A stretch of 64,000 bases of DNA from Saururus chinensis (lineage: Eukaryota > Streptophyta > Magnoliopsida > Piperales > Saururaceae): the NCBI GenBank assembly GCA_035235625.1, contig CP141150.1, positions 1,116,001-1,180,000 of the forward strand. The letters run 5' to 3'. Positions within the stretch are counted from its first letter, which is position 1. Every line of letters starts with the position of its first letter. This document shows positions 1-11,620 of this stretch, piece after piece. Both the position numbers and the translations under genes were made by a program. The notes below the pieces were generated by a model. The model made no database searches and had not been told where the DNA came from. It worked only from the letters and a program-made list of their open reading frames with translations.

Positions 1-498
1 TGGTAGATGTGACTGAGGGTGAAGTGAAATGGTTTGATTCAATGCCAGGGTATGGCCATAAGAAAAGGCTTCCGAATGTGAGGAAATTGGTGAGTAATTG
101 TATGATTAAGTTAAAATGTCTTTTTTTAGTGATGGCTTTTAAACTAATTCAGCTAATATGTCTAGGTTGCAAACATAAGAGTATTACTTGAGGAGCACCT
201 TAAGGATTTTAATCCTAAGAAGTGGAAGATCAATAGTCAAAAGGGACCATATCAAGGCAACGGGGTTGATTGTGGGTTCTTCCTCATGCGTCTGATCTAT
301 TGCATTAGTTCTGGACTGCCGGTTGATTTTACTCGAGGTATATGGCCTAATTGTAGATATCTATTTTAGTTTCTTCTTTGTACCTTCATTCAAAGTGAGG
401 GGATGCAATATTAATTGTTTCAACTATTTTAGGAAGATATCTCTCAGCGCTTGAGACTTGTAATGGCTGCAGAGATCTTGAGAGGCTATGTTGAATGA
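1..498 (+). CDS. Ulp1-like (C48) cysteine protease, C-terminal exons, truncated by window edge
   Basis: Seen: three exons in one frame, about 3-89, 166-337 and 437-498 (TGA), with GT-AG borders (donor gtgagt at 90, acceptor ctag ending at 165, donor at 338, acceptor ending at 436). The spliced product has the Ulp1/SENP active-site signature: Gln in GPYQGN (oxyanion hole) followed by VDCGFF with the catalytic Cys, then an MRLIYCIS helix and a short tail ending RGYVE. The catalytic His and Asp would lie 5' of the window. Known: plant genomes hold many Ulp1-domain genes, both host SUMO proteases and copies carried by Mutator-like or other DNA transposons. The exons visible are free of lesions. 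Inference: given the gene fragments just downstream, a transposon-carried copy is at least as likely as a host protease. Confidence 0.75.
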
Positions 499-1127
499 GT
501 AGGAACCTCTACGTGATGGTAAGAAACTTAAAGTTTATATATTTCTGATGAAAACTATATTGATGGTACATTTTAGCATATATTTTGATAGGTTTCATCT
601 CTCTTCCAATGGACCATATTAGTTAAAATTGTGACTCATATACGTTAATCTTGTTTAGATAGGAACGTTTTGTTGTTATACTATCTTTTGATATTACTAT
701 ATAATATAGCATTGTTTCAGTATCAGTCCAAGAAGACAACTATCTTTTTCTGAAAGGATTTTGTATTTCTAATCTTACAGTTTTTGGACCAAAAGTTAAA
801 GGAAACAGTGCACATGTAACTTCTTTACCTACCTCTAGTTTTTAGCTCATCTTGTTCAGGTTTTCAATGGATGGTTTATTTGTTGCTCAAGTAGATTGAA
901 ATGTCACTTTTAGAGGTTTGATTATGCAAGTATGACCAACTGCTTTAGCAGATATATTTGGTCGCAGAAGGCAGAGTTTTAAAAATTTGGCCTTCAAGAA
1001 TAGGGTCTGGTGAACTTGTTGTGGAAGTTTTGTTTGGTCCAGAAGCAACTAGGGGAGGCTTTGGCGAAATTGTTGGAATATCCATAAGCATTTTGGAGTT
1101 TCTCATTATATATCAACGTCAAAAATA
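499..1127. other. AT-rich stretch without recognisable gene
   Basis: No coding segment or repeat boundary was recognised between the Ulp1-like stop codon and the first GEX3-like exon. It may hold the 3' UTR of the protease gene. Confidence 0.4.
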
Positions 1128-1664
1128 GGGGACTCTGCATATAGGCTGCATGGGCATCATCTTTGGAGTTCAGGGCCTGTACTCCATCGGTTCGGCTATA
1201 GCCAAGGCTGCAAGGAGAATGTGACCAATTGTTATTTCACTTCAGCCCCTGTTATAGATCATTGCCAAGGAAGTCTCCATGTGAGGTCTCATTAAACCTA
1301 TTTTACATTTCATTCCTCATTTATCTTTCCGCTATTACCGTCCATTTCTTTTTATTTTCACCTTCCCCATCATTTGAATTTGTAATGTTTTTCACCATTC
1401 TCATCCTGCTCAAGCAGATGGTAAATACTGAAGGTCAGCTTTATTCCTTGTCTATTCAGAAGCCTCACTATAACTGGATACAGGATTTTAGTGAAGTACA
1501 CAGCATTTTTACAGTGGCTCCAGGAAACAATGGTCGCCTCTTCCTGGCTTTCCCGAGGAGATCTATCATAATGGCACTTGAAGTTTCATCTGGAAATGTT
1601 ATTTGGAAACAAAGTGTTGGCCCCTTGAATACACAGGAGAGTTCCCCTGTGGTTGATTCCAATG
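1128..1664 (+). pseudogene. GEX3-like (GAMETE EXPRESSED 3) beta-propeller gene fragment, two exons
   Basis: Seen: exon 1128-1280 (donor gtgagg at 1281) and exon 1418-1664 (acceptor cag ending at 1417, donor gtaaat at 1665). Together they read through GPVLHRFGYSQGC, NCYFTSAPVID, NTEGQLYSLS, FTVAPGNNGRLFLAFP, SGNVIWKQSVGP and SSPVVDSNG. These are PQQ/WD-like beta-propeller blades. Recollection of the family suggests plant GEX3, a plasma-membrane protein of gametes. No start codon, earlier blades or C-terminal membrane segment are visible, so this is an internal fragment of about 130 codons. The donor at 1665 could splice to the uncoupling-protein exon at 1843 (178 bp intron), but the join would be out of frame for that exon. 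The fragment call is firm; the GEX3 name is moderate, as it was made without a database. Confidence 0.6.
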
Positions 1665-1842
1665 GTAAATGTTTTTGACATATTATCTCTGTCACAGATT
1701 CTGATGTATGGACGGTAATTATTTTCTTGCCATACTCATTTCTACCATTGGCATCTTTATCATTTTGAAATGAGGCAGTTTTCATTATTTTCTTATGTTT
1801 CTTCTGCATTTTTGTGAATGCATTGTTGTGGCCATTGTACAG

Positions 1843-3692
1843 ATTTGCACAATCCCTTTGGATACTGCAAAAGTCAGATTGCAGCTTCAGAAAAAAGCTG
1901 CTTCAGGAGATGTTGGAGTACCAAAATACAAGGGAATGTTGGGTACTGTTGCGACAATAGCAAGGGAAGAAGGTTTGGTGGCTCTATGGAAGGGCATTGT
2001 ACCAGGGTTGCATCATCAGTGTATTTATGGAGGGCTACGGATTGGGTTATACGAACCAGTATGTCTTGGGCCCTTTCTCCAGTTGATTGCCTACACATTC
2101 AATAGTTATATTGACATTTTTTATGTGTTGATGTCGTGCTGGAATATTGTGCATGTTAAATCCTTTTATGTTGGTAAGGATTTTGTTGGCGATGCTCCAT
2201 TATCCAAAAAGATACTTGTTGCGCTTACAACTGGTGTGTTATGAGTACTAGCAATGTTTTTATTCATGCTTTGGAGCAACAAAAAAAAATCATGGCGCAA
2301 TCTACTAGGTGTAAACTCATTGTTCATTGATTTTCTCAATTTTAATGTCAAACAGGTGCTATAGCAATCACGGTGGCCAATCCAACAGATCTTGTGAAGG
2401 TTCGCCTTCAATCTGATGGGAAGCTTCCTCCTGGTGTACCTAGGCGTTATTCTGGTGCATTAAGTGCTTATTCAACAGTTATCAAACAGATACTAACTTT
2501 TTCATTCTAATCATGTCATAACAAGTAACAATATAACTAAAAAATGATCCATATTTTAGGAAGGATTTGGAGCCTTATGGAATTTGGAATTGGGCCTAAT
2601 ATTGCCCGAAATGCCATTATTAATGCTGCTGAGATTGCCAGTTATGATCAAGTGAAAGAGGTATAACTTATACAATATTTGATCTTTACTCTGTGTTAGC
2701 CTAATATATTTCTGCATTCTGCAATTTATCACAATTTTTTAATGTTTTTTTCAATGCAGACAATTCTGAAAAATCCAGGTTTTACAGATAATGTTATTAC
2801 GCATCTATTGGATGGTCTAGGAGCAGGGTTCTTTGCAGTGTGTATTGGTTCCACTGTTGATGGGAGACTCAACATACAAAAATACACTAGACTGCTTCAG
2901 CAAGACTTTGAAAAATGACGTATTTCCTATTTTGAGATAGCTTCCTTTCTTTGAAGTTATTTAGTTGGTAGTTGGTATTTTCTGTATCATGAAACTGAAT
3001 AGGATGTGAAATTTGTAACCTATAGCTGCCCTGCTGTTTCTTCAGGGACCTTTGGCATTCTATAAAGTATTTATCCCTAATTTTGGTCGGCTTGGATCAT
3101 GTAATGTGATCATGTTTCCGACCTTGGAGCAGGTCAAGTTGAAATTTCTTATTTTTTTTAAATGTTGCCTATCTATATAAGTTGAATTTGTTGTCTTTAG
3201 CTACTTAGGATGATATGTTTAGATGGAGTCGGAAATTGATTAAACAATTTTTACTTTGTATTTTATTTTTGGTCAGTTGATCCCCTGAAAGTTTTGCTTT
3301 ATGGTCATAGCCACTGGATATTGAGTTGGGTTCAAACAAACCCAATAATCTCAATACCTTCTGAAACATTTCTAGTTAACATTATCAAATCAAGTAGTTA
3401 AATTCCTAGTATACTTTCTGAAACATTTCCAGTTAACTTTTATTTGTTGACACTATACCAACACGTCTGAGTATGAACTGGGCAATTAGTATTGATTTAA
3501 TTTGTATGTGAAAAAAGAAATATTCTGAACTTAAAGTCAGATATGGAGATATTTATTTGAGTCTGCGTCATTGTCATTGTTGATCTCTTAATTAACAATT
3601 AATGGTGTTGCTACTTTCACGTTTTTATTCATATTGTTCCTTTTTTGTATGAATAGGCCAAGAAATTCTTCAGAAGAGATTCAGCTAATTAA
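1843..3692 (+). pseudogene. plant mitochondrial uncoupling protein (PUMP1/UCP1-like) pseudogene
   Basis: Seen: exon-like blocks at 1843-2058, ~2155-2233, 2356-2489, 2560-2660, 2760-2919, 3046-3132 and 3657-3692 (TAA). They give two mitochondrial carrier signatures (PLDTAKVRLQ and PTDLVKVRLQ), ARNAIINAAE, LLDGLGAGFFAVCIGS and [14 protein letters not shown]. Known: UCPs are inner-membrane carriers with three PxDxxKxR repeats and about 300 residues. Lesions: the first exon (N-terminus and first membrane segment) is absent; the acceptor before the ~2155 exon reads gcat, not gcag; the donor after 2489 is AT, not GT; there is a 2 bp insertion after the Trp codon near 2580; a deletion near 2860 removes the third signature and shifts frame. 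The exon-intron order is kept, so this derives from genomic DNA rather than a processed mRNA. Identity is confident; function is lost. Confidence 0.9.
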
Positions 3693-4640
3693 GAAACTGG
3701 ATTTCCAGTCATTCCAAGGGGAAAATAGATATGCAGACAAAAGGTGCTGTGGGAGTTTTTCCTATTGTTGACTAATAAGTTTTCCCAGTGCTAGAGTGTC
3801 CTTTCATTATAAACATTGCCTCAGAGTTTCTGAAATTTGTTGAGCCGAATTTGCAGCAAAGACGTATAATTTAATATCTACAGACTAGACCTACTTAATT
3901 TGTGCTCTTTTACAGGATAAGTTGTTCAAACATTTTGCCCTTGTGGTAATCGAAACTTCAGGAATCTTTTCCACTGCAGTGTTTTGCTGTAAGGGAGCAA
4001 TTATAAAAGAAATGGGGGTTTTTAATGGCCTAACGGTGTGTAACATCAAAACATGGACGTCTATAGTGATACTTTCTTTTTGGCCGATTAAAGTCGCATC
4101 ACGCTTGAGGTCTCTCACAGGTTAATAAAGATCTGGAGAAGGCCACCTCGTACTCTGGTTGCACTGGTTCAGCCTTCGTCCTTCCGTGAATTCTTTCTGA
4201 TCATATTGATCGATACGGGATAATTGATTAATGCGCCATTGCCCAATGAATTAGCGTTGCTTGTCCAAGATTAGTGTACAAAAAATTGCAAGTGGCTTAT
4301 CTATCTACTTTGGACGTGCCTTTTTTTAAATTCTCACTTGTTTGGCAAATTTGGTTCAGACTGATCTTCGGTTTAAATTCTGCAAACTTATAAACGACTT
4401 TGCCACAAGCTTAAATCTTTGCAAATCATGTAGATCATTTCCCATTTCTTTCGGCCTTCTCTGTTCCTTTATCTCCAATTTAATTGATATTTATAAATTG
4501 TATTACTGTATACAGCAGGTTGAGTAAAGATAGGAATTTTTATTTTTACCTATGTACCCATATTTTTCACCTTTATCCATTTTTAAAACATAATTTAACT
4601 ATTGAATTTTTTTTATTGAACTAGAAAATATTTATATTTG
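3693..4640. other. non-coding stretch between the UCP pseudogene and the minisatellite
   Basis: No recognisable gene. A 67-codon open frame at 3922-4125 has no family resemblance I can see. The 4540-4640 part is AT-rich. Confidence 0.4.
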
Positions 4641-7600
4641 TTAAACTTTCAAACTTTTTGTATTGTCCTCAACTGGTATGTGATATGAACGTATTTTGAT
4701 AAAATTATTTACGATAATTTTATAAATAATTGTCACATGTTTTAACTAAAAATGCTCATATCACGTTTGAAACAATATCGCCACAACGTTGCAGCGTTAT
4801 CACTGCAACGTTATCGAGGAACGCTGTAATGTTGTAGCAATAACGCTGCAACGTTGCAACGTTATCGCTGCAACATCGCAGCAATAACGCTGCAACGTTG
4901 CAGCAATATCGCTACAATGTTGCAGCGTTATGACTGCAATATTGCAATATTATTGAGGAATGCGGCAACGTTGTAGCAATAACGCTACAACGTTGCAGCG
5001 TTATCGCGGCAATGTTGCAACGTTATCGCTGCAACATCGCATCAATAATGCTACAACGTTGCAGCAATATCGCTACAATGTTGCAACGGTATCACTGCAA
5101 TGTTGCAACGTTATCGAGGAACGCTGCAACGTTGTAGCAATAACGCTACAACGTTGCAGCAATATCGCTACAACATTGCAGTGTTATCACTGCAACGTTG
5201 CAGCAATATCGCTACAACGTTGTAGCGTTATCACTACAATGTTGCAACGTTATCGAGGAACGCGGCTACGTTGTAGCAATAACGCTACAACGTTGCAGCG
5301 TTATCGCTGCAATGTTGCAACGTTATCGCTGCAACATCGCATCAACAACGCTGCAACGTTGTAGCAATATCGCTACAACGTTGCAGCTGTATCACTGCAA
5401 TGTTGCAACGTTATCGAGGAACGCTGCAACGTTTAGCAATAACGCTACAACGTTGCAGCAATATCGCTACAACGTTGCAGCGTTATCACTACAATGTTGC
5501 AACATTATCGAGGAACGCGGCTACGTTGTAGCAATAACACTACAACGTTGCAGTGTTATCGCTGCAAAGTTGCAACGTTATCGCTGCAATGTTGCAACGT
5601 TATCGCTGCAACATCGCATCAATAACGTTGCAACGTTGCAGCAATATCGCTACAATGTTGCAGCGGTATCACTGCAATGTTGCAACGTTATCGAGGAACG
5701 CTGCAACGTTGTAGCAATAACGCTACAACATTGCAGCAATATCGCTACAACATTGCAGTGTTAAACTTTCAAACTTTTTGTATTGTCCTCAATTGGTATG
5801 TGATATGAACGTATTTTGATAAAATTAATTACGATAATTTTATAAATAATTATCTCATGTTTTAACTAAAAATGCTCATATCACGTTTGAAACAATATCG
5901 CCACAACGTTGCAGCGTTATCGCTGCAACGTTATCGAGGAACGCTGCAACGTTATCGAGGAACGCTGCAATGTTGTAGCAATAACGCTGCAACGTTATCG
6001 CTGCAACATCGCAGCAATAACTCTGCAATGTTGCAATGTTATCGCTGCAACATCGCAGCAATAACGCTGCAACGTTGCAGCAATATCGCTACAATGTTGC
6101 AGCGTTATGACTGCAATATTGCAATATTATTGAGGAACGCGGCAACGTTGTAGCAATAACGCTACAACGTTGTAGCGTTATCGCGGCAACGTTGCAACGT
6201 TATCGCTGCAACATCGCATCAATAATGCTACAACGTTGCAGCAATATCGCTACAATGTTGCAACGGTATCACTGCAATGTTGCAACATTATCGAGGAACG
6301 TTGCAACGTTGTAGCAATAACGCTACAACGTTGCAGCAATATCGCTACAACATTGCAGTGTTATCACTACAACGTTGCAGCAATATTGCTGCAACGTTGC
6401 AGCGTTATCGAGGAACGCGGCTACGTTGCAGCGTTATCGCTGCAACGTTGCAACGTTATCGCTGCAACATCGCATCAATAACACTGCAACGTTGCAGCAA
6501 TATCACTACAACGTTGCAGTGTTATGACTGCAATATTGCAATATTATTGAGGAACGCGGCAACGTTGTAGCAATAACGCTACAACGTTGCAGCGTTATCG
6601 CGGCAATGTTGCAACGTTATCGCTGCAACATCGCATCAATAATGCTACAACGTTGCAGCAATATCGCTACAATGTTGCAACGGTATCACTGCAATGTTGC
6701 AACATTATCGAGGAACGCTGCAACGTTGTAGCAATAACGCTACAACGTTGCAGCAATATCGCTACAACATTGCAGTGTTATCACTGCAACGTTGCAACAA
6801 TATCGCTACAACGTTGCAGCGTTATCATTACAATGTTGCAACGTTATCGAGGAACGCGGCTACGTTGTAGCAATAACGCTACAACATTGCAGCGTTATCA
6901 CTGCAACGTTGCAACGTTATCGTTGCAACATCGCATCAATAACGCTGCAACGTTGCAGCAATATCGCTACAACGTTGCAGCTGTATCACTACAATGTTGC
7001 AACGTCATCAAGGAACGCTGCAACGTTGTAGCAATAACGCTACAACGTTGCAGCAATATCACTACAATGTTGCAGCATTATCACTACAATGTTGCAACGT
7101 TATCGAGGAACGCGGCTACGTTGTAGCAATAATGCTATAACATTGCAGTGTTATCGCTGCAACGTTGCAACGTTATCGTTGCAACATCGCATCAATAATG
7201 CTGCAACGTTGCAGCAATATCGCTACAACGTTGCAGCGGTATCACTGCAATGTTGCAACGTTATCAAGGAACGCTGCAACGTTATAGCAATAACGCTACA
7301 ACATTGCAGTGTTATCACTGCAACGTTGCAACAATATCGCTACAACGTTGTAGCGTTATCACTGCAATGTTATGGAGGAACGTGGCTACGTTGTAGCAAT
7401 AACGCTACAACGTTGCAGCGTTATCGCTGCAACGTTGCAACGTTATCGCTGCAACATCGCATCAATAACGCTACAACGTTGCAGCAATATCGCTACAACA
7501 TTGTAGCGTTAACACTGCAATGTTGCAAGGTTATCGAGGAATGTTGCAACATTGTAGTAATAACGCTACAACATTGCAGTGTTATTGTGGCAACGTTGCA

Positions 7601-7990
7601 ACGTTATTGCTGCAACGCTGCAGCGTTATTTATGTGATGTTGCAGTGATAACGTTGCCACGATAACGCTACAACGTTGTAGCGTTATTGCTACAATGTTG
7701 CCGTGTTCCTCGATAACATTGCAACGTTGTAGCGATATTGCTGCAACGTTGTAGCGATATTGCTGCAACGTTGTAGCGATATTGCTGCAACGTTGCAGCG
7801 TTATTGATGCGATGTTGCAGCGATAACGTTGCAACGTTGTCGCGATATTGCTGCAATGTTGCAGCGTTATTGTTGCAATGTTGCAGCGGTAAGGCTGCAA
7901 TGTTTTGGTGATAATGTTGCAACGTTGCAGCGATATTGCTACAGCGCGGCAACGTTGACCGATAACGTTGCGACGTTGTACAAATAACGC
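4641..7990. repeat. palindrome-centred minisatellite array A (~22 bp unit, orientation flips)
   Basis: Seen: degenerate tandem repeats of about 22 bp whose core is the perfect palindrome GCAACGTTGC, followed by a variable half such as AGCGTTATCGCT or AGCAATATCGCT. Variants containing ATCGAGGAACG and ATCGCATCAATAA recur about every 100-300 bp, giving a higher-order structure. A unique AT-rich leader of about 120 bp at 4641-4760 recurs at 5761-5880 and is again followed by the array, so the left part is a direct duplication offset by 1120 bp. From about 7630 to 7990 the same variants appear as reverse complements (TTCCTCGATAA, TTATTGATGCGAT), so the array inverts there. Unit length 22 avoids regular stop codons, which creates long meaningless open frames. 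Confidence 0.95.
5761..5900 (+). repeat. second copy of the array A leader (direct repeat of 4641-4780)
   Basis: The segment beginning TTAAACTTTCAAAC and continuing through CACGTTTGAAAC matches 4641-4780 almost base for base. It marks a segmental direct duplication of leader plus array within the minisatellite. Confidence 0.9.
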
Positions 7991-8835
7991 TGCACATATT
8001 TCACTTGCCTCTGCAGCCCGCCGTATTTGAATTGCTTACGATCAAGGAGTCTTGTATCTAGTACAAGTGCAAGTGTGATTTTATAGTAAATATTATCATG
8101 CGATTGTTTTATTGTGTCTATAGACGTCACCATATATGCAAATTAGGGTTTGATTCCTTGGAAAAGAAAATGAAGTTCCAATTCAAAGGTCTCTCTGGTT
8201 CTGCAGATCATTATGTCACCTATTTTTCCTTCTAATACTCGTGGATCTGCAATAATATTATTTTTTCTATATATAAATTGTTTGAAAGAGCAGACATTTT
8301 AAATCTGAGTGAGGACTTCATTCTCCAACTCGATTAATTATGTCTGCCACTCTAACCTTAAAACAACACCATTGGGAGATCAGTCCAGCCAACCACAACT
8401 ATCAGATCACAGTTAAGAAACAAAAAACTGTCGGAAATGTTATTTGTATTGACTCTGTCCAATTTTTAGATTTTTCACTTCTCTGTTTACTGCCTTAGAC
8501 AATTCAAACTAAACTGTTAAAAAGACAAACTCACTAAGGGACAATCACGAAAACCTTGATCATGGAAAATCACAGGGGTTTGGCAAGTGATACAACTATG
8601 TCCATCTTTATAATGTGAGCCTGATAGGTCATGCTGGAAATATACCAGTTATATCTATTTTGCTGCTGGGAATAGAGATAATATAAATTACATTTCTTCT
8701 TTCAGTTATTTGTCAATAAACATGGGAAGATATCTCAAGATTTCCCGTTCCATACGATCAAATCATCCTCTAGCTGCAAATTCTCATTAAGTAGATGTGT
8801 CAATACCGTAACAAACATAAACCCTTCATTATTAC
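7991..8835. other. non-coding stretch between array A and the CABIN1-like pseudogene
   Basis: No coding similarity was seen on either strand. The last recognisable CABIN1-like exon ends at 8836, and nothing here continues that protein. Confidence 0.4.
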
Positions 8836-11620
8836 CCTTCTATCTGTTCTAAGAGATGTGTATGCCCAATCAAGAGTGCAGAAGTCCCTGGTCTTCTCTA
8901 GGAGGCTCATATAAAGCAAGGTGTATTTACGGATGCAAGTGATGAATTTTCGCGAACTTTCACATAAACTGACTTCCAGAAACTTGTTGTTTCCACCAAG
9001 ACCTAGAGTTTTCCGCCTGTTTATTAAAAAAAATTAGTGAAATATTTTCCTTTATCACCAAAATAGAAAGACATAAGCTATCAATATGGTTTTACTCTTA
9101 CCTGCCCTTTCTAACCATCCCATCAATCTCCCATATATTAATTGTAAATGAAGAACGAGAAGACCTGAAGCAGAATGAGAGTTCATCCTTAGCATGTTCA
9201 AATTCCCCAGTTTGACGACTTCTGTAAAAGCCTTGAGCCATCTTATACCTCGCATTATGGAAATGTTTGAGCTCACCTTCCACACAAATTTTAAGAGCTG
9301 AAAGGCAATCCTTAAAAAGGATGTTCCAGGCCTCTTCCAGTTGGGGTAGCTCATCATCAATTGGTTTCTTCTCAGAGCCAGCTTCTATATTGTTTTTAGC
9401 AGTCATACGAAAATGAAGCTCCTCATCACTATAACCAAATATCTTCAATACAGTATCCTTAGTTGACTGACTGAAGGAATGTGCAGTAACAACCTGATAA
9501 GGCAACGGTTATGTCAAAAATGAATATCAATATTTCAAGTTTAGCAGACACAAACACAACAGCATTCACTGACATTTCTGTCAGACTTGAGGAAATGTTA
9601 GTTTCATTCATAGCTCCATCGTTACCAATATTTTTGTTGACGAATTCAGTAACTTAGCTAATGGTTTTTCTTGACATTATTGGAGATCCATCCCAACATT
9701 CTATAGGCAATCTATATCATCCAACATAAAAAAATCTCAATTAGGTGATGTATAAGACACCCTTTCTCATCAAGTCACGTTGTTAGGATGATGAGCATAT
9801 TTGTAGATATAAATTATATGCATTGCCAGTTTTAACACCATTCAGGCTAGAATAAGAAACCACTAGGAGTACTAGGCATTCAAACTGAAGACCTTGTGAA
9901 GGTGCCTCTTATTGCTGTTCAGCCAAGGCGCAATTCCAGTTGGTCTAACTAAAATTATGAAAGATGGTGCTAAAAATAAAAACTAAAATATTGACAAAAC
10001 ATCATTTGCATATAGTATAAAAGTAGGTGCAATAGATTACTCAAAATAGGGGAAAAGAAATTAATGAGCTTTTGTTTTTCTCAACTAATTACCACCTGTA
10101 GTGAAGATCCAACAAATAAAACATTGACAAAAGGCTCTGAGAAAACTAGCCTAAAGGGCATCCATATTTGCTTTCCACCTTTATAAAGTAACTTCAAACG
10201 CGAAGCATGCATCCTATAAACAGTATCTACAACAGAATTAATCAAGTTGAGAGCTTTCTGGTAATAAGAAAATGCCTTTGCAGCTGGGTACTTCATCTTT
10301 TCACAAAGTTTACCCAAGTAGAAAGCATGCAGCCAGTCAGGCCTACAGTATAAAAAGATGCAAAAAAATTAACATTCCACTTAGTTGATCAGGGACATGC
10401 AAAGGAATACAGGTCAGGATTGGCAATAGCATACTTGTACTCTGAAGCTTTCTTGAAGTGTTTCATATAATTCTGGCACAGAAACATCCAGACTTCATTC
10501 TTTTTTGGTACAACAGTTCTTTGCTCATAAAATGGAACATTCTGAAGGCTGTCATAATACACTAGCGCCAGTAACTCGTGCATCTAACTCTGAATATGAT
10601 CACATTAAGAAATCAGATGGGATTATAAGCAAATGAAACAACAATCAACAGAAATAAATTACTAAGGTTGTAAAACGTACCTTCTGAGAAGGAGTTGTTG
10701 CTACAACCACACTCATTAACGAACATCTCCTAGCCCTTCTTCAACTAACTTCAACTCTCTGAGGTAAAGAATGATGCTTTCTCCATTCCACAACATTTAT
10801 GTGCTTGCTGTCATCATTCAGCAGCAAATCTACCTCCTTAATAAGAATGCCTCATTATGTCATAGTTGAAAAATTATAAAATCATTTGGCAATAATGTCA
10901 GCAAAGACAGCTCGAATTGATGCTTATCTGAACACAAAATCACTTACCTCATCATAGATAGTTGCAAGCTGCTTCCAGCTGTCAAAGCGCAAGGGGTTGT
11001 ATATTAAATCATATTTCAATAGGTTTACATGTTGCTCAACAAAATCTTCACCTTCTTTAGTAAGTACAAAACCAGTCCATTTATCTGTTGCATTAATTTC
11101 TTCAGCATGAGCTAGAAAGTAGTAAAGGTTGCTGTACAGCTCTAGATACTGCTCACAACTGCAAATTTGAACACATCGAGAAAAATGCATTGAATCGATC
11201 TGAAATTAAAATTGGACTTCATGTTTTGAGCTTCATAAACTGATAAAAGTCAGTTTAAAGGCACTTGGTCAGAGAAAATCTTGACTAATTTGAATAAAAA
11301 ACTTCAATATAAATTTAAATGGAGTTATATAAATTGTGTACCTTGTTGCAGCCAACGCTTCACAAATTTTTAGGCCTTTTTTATCAGAAAACACTTTATT
11401 TATGATAGATTCTACATTACTTTCTGTAGCAGCTATATCAGAAAGTTTGTCTTCACATAAATCAGGATCATCTAGAAACTTGTCGATTGGATTTTCTTTT
11501 AAAATATCTTCAGGTGGTTGAGGAAAATGGCTACGAATAGCTCTTAATATTTTTCGAAGTTTTACCAAGATAGCGGACAAATTGTATGTGATAAATAACA
11601 CTTGTTTTGAATTCATCATC
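8836..11620 (-). pseudogene. CABIN1-like (calcineurin-binding, HIRA-complex type TPR) pseudogene
   Basis: Seen, in transcript order on the minus strand: exons near 11614-11342 (RSHFPQPPEDIL, FLDDPDLCEDKLSD), 11158-10948 ([41 protein letters not shown]), 10836-10681 ([16 protein letters not shown]), 10589-10435 ([14 protein letters not shown]), 10342-10151 (YLGKLCEKM, YRMHASRLKLL), 9493-9102 (SSRSSFTINIWEIDGMV) and 9016-8836 ([13 protein letters not shown]). Exon phases join correctly. Known: the plant homologue is a ~2000-residue TPR protein of the CABIN1/HIRA histone-chaperone family, so only a middle portion is here. Lesions: TGA at 10741-10743 where an Arg-rich block is expected; a TAG just before MHELLAL at the start of the 10589 exon; a 1 bp loss after GGKQ near 10170. 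Both protein ends are missing. Two weaker exon-like blocks lie further upstream (next entry). Confidence 0.85.

Noticed and set aside
4960..7900. Long overlapping open frames in both strands encoding NVATLSLQHR-type repeats
   Set aside because: They are translations of the 22 bp minisatellite, open in several frames at once, with no codon bias, signal or conserved start.
4760..7990. Possible CRISPR-like array
   Set aside because: There are no unique spacers: repeat and spacer positions are all variants of one unit, and the window is eukaryotic.
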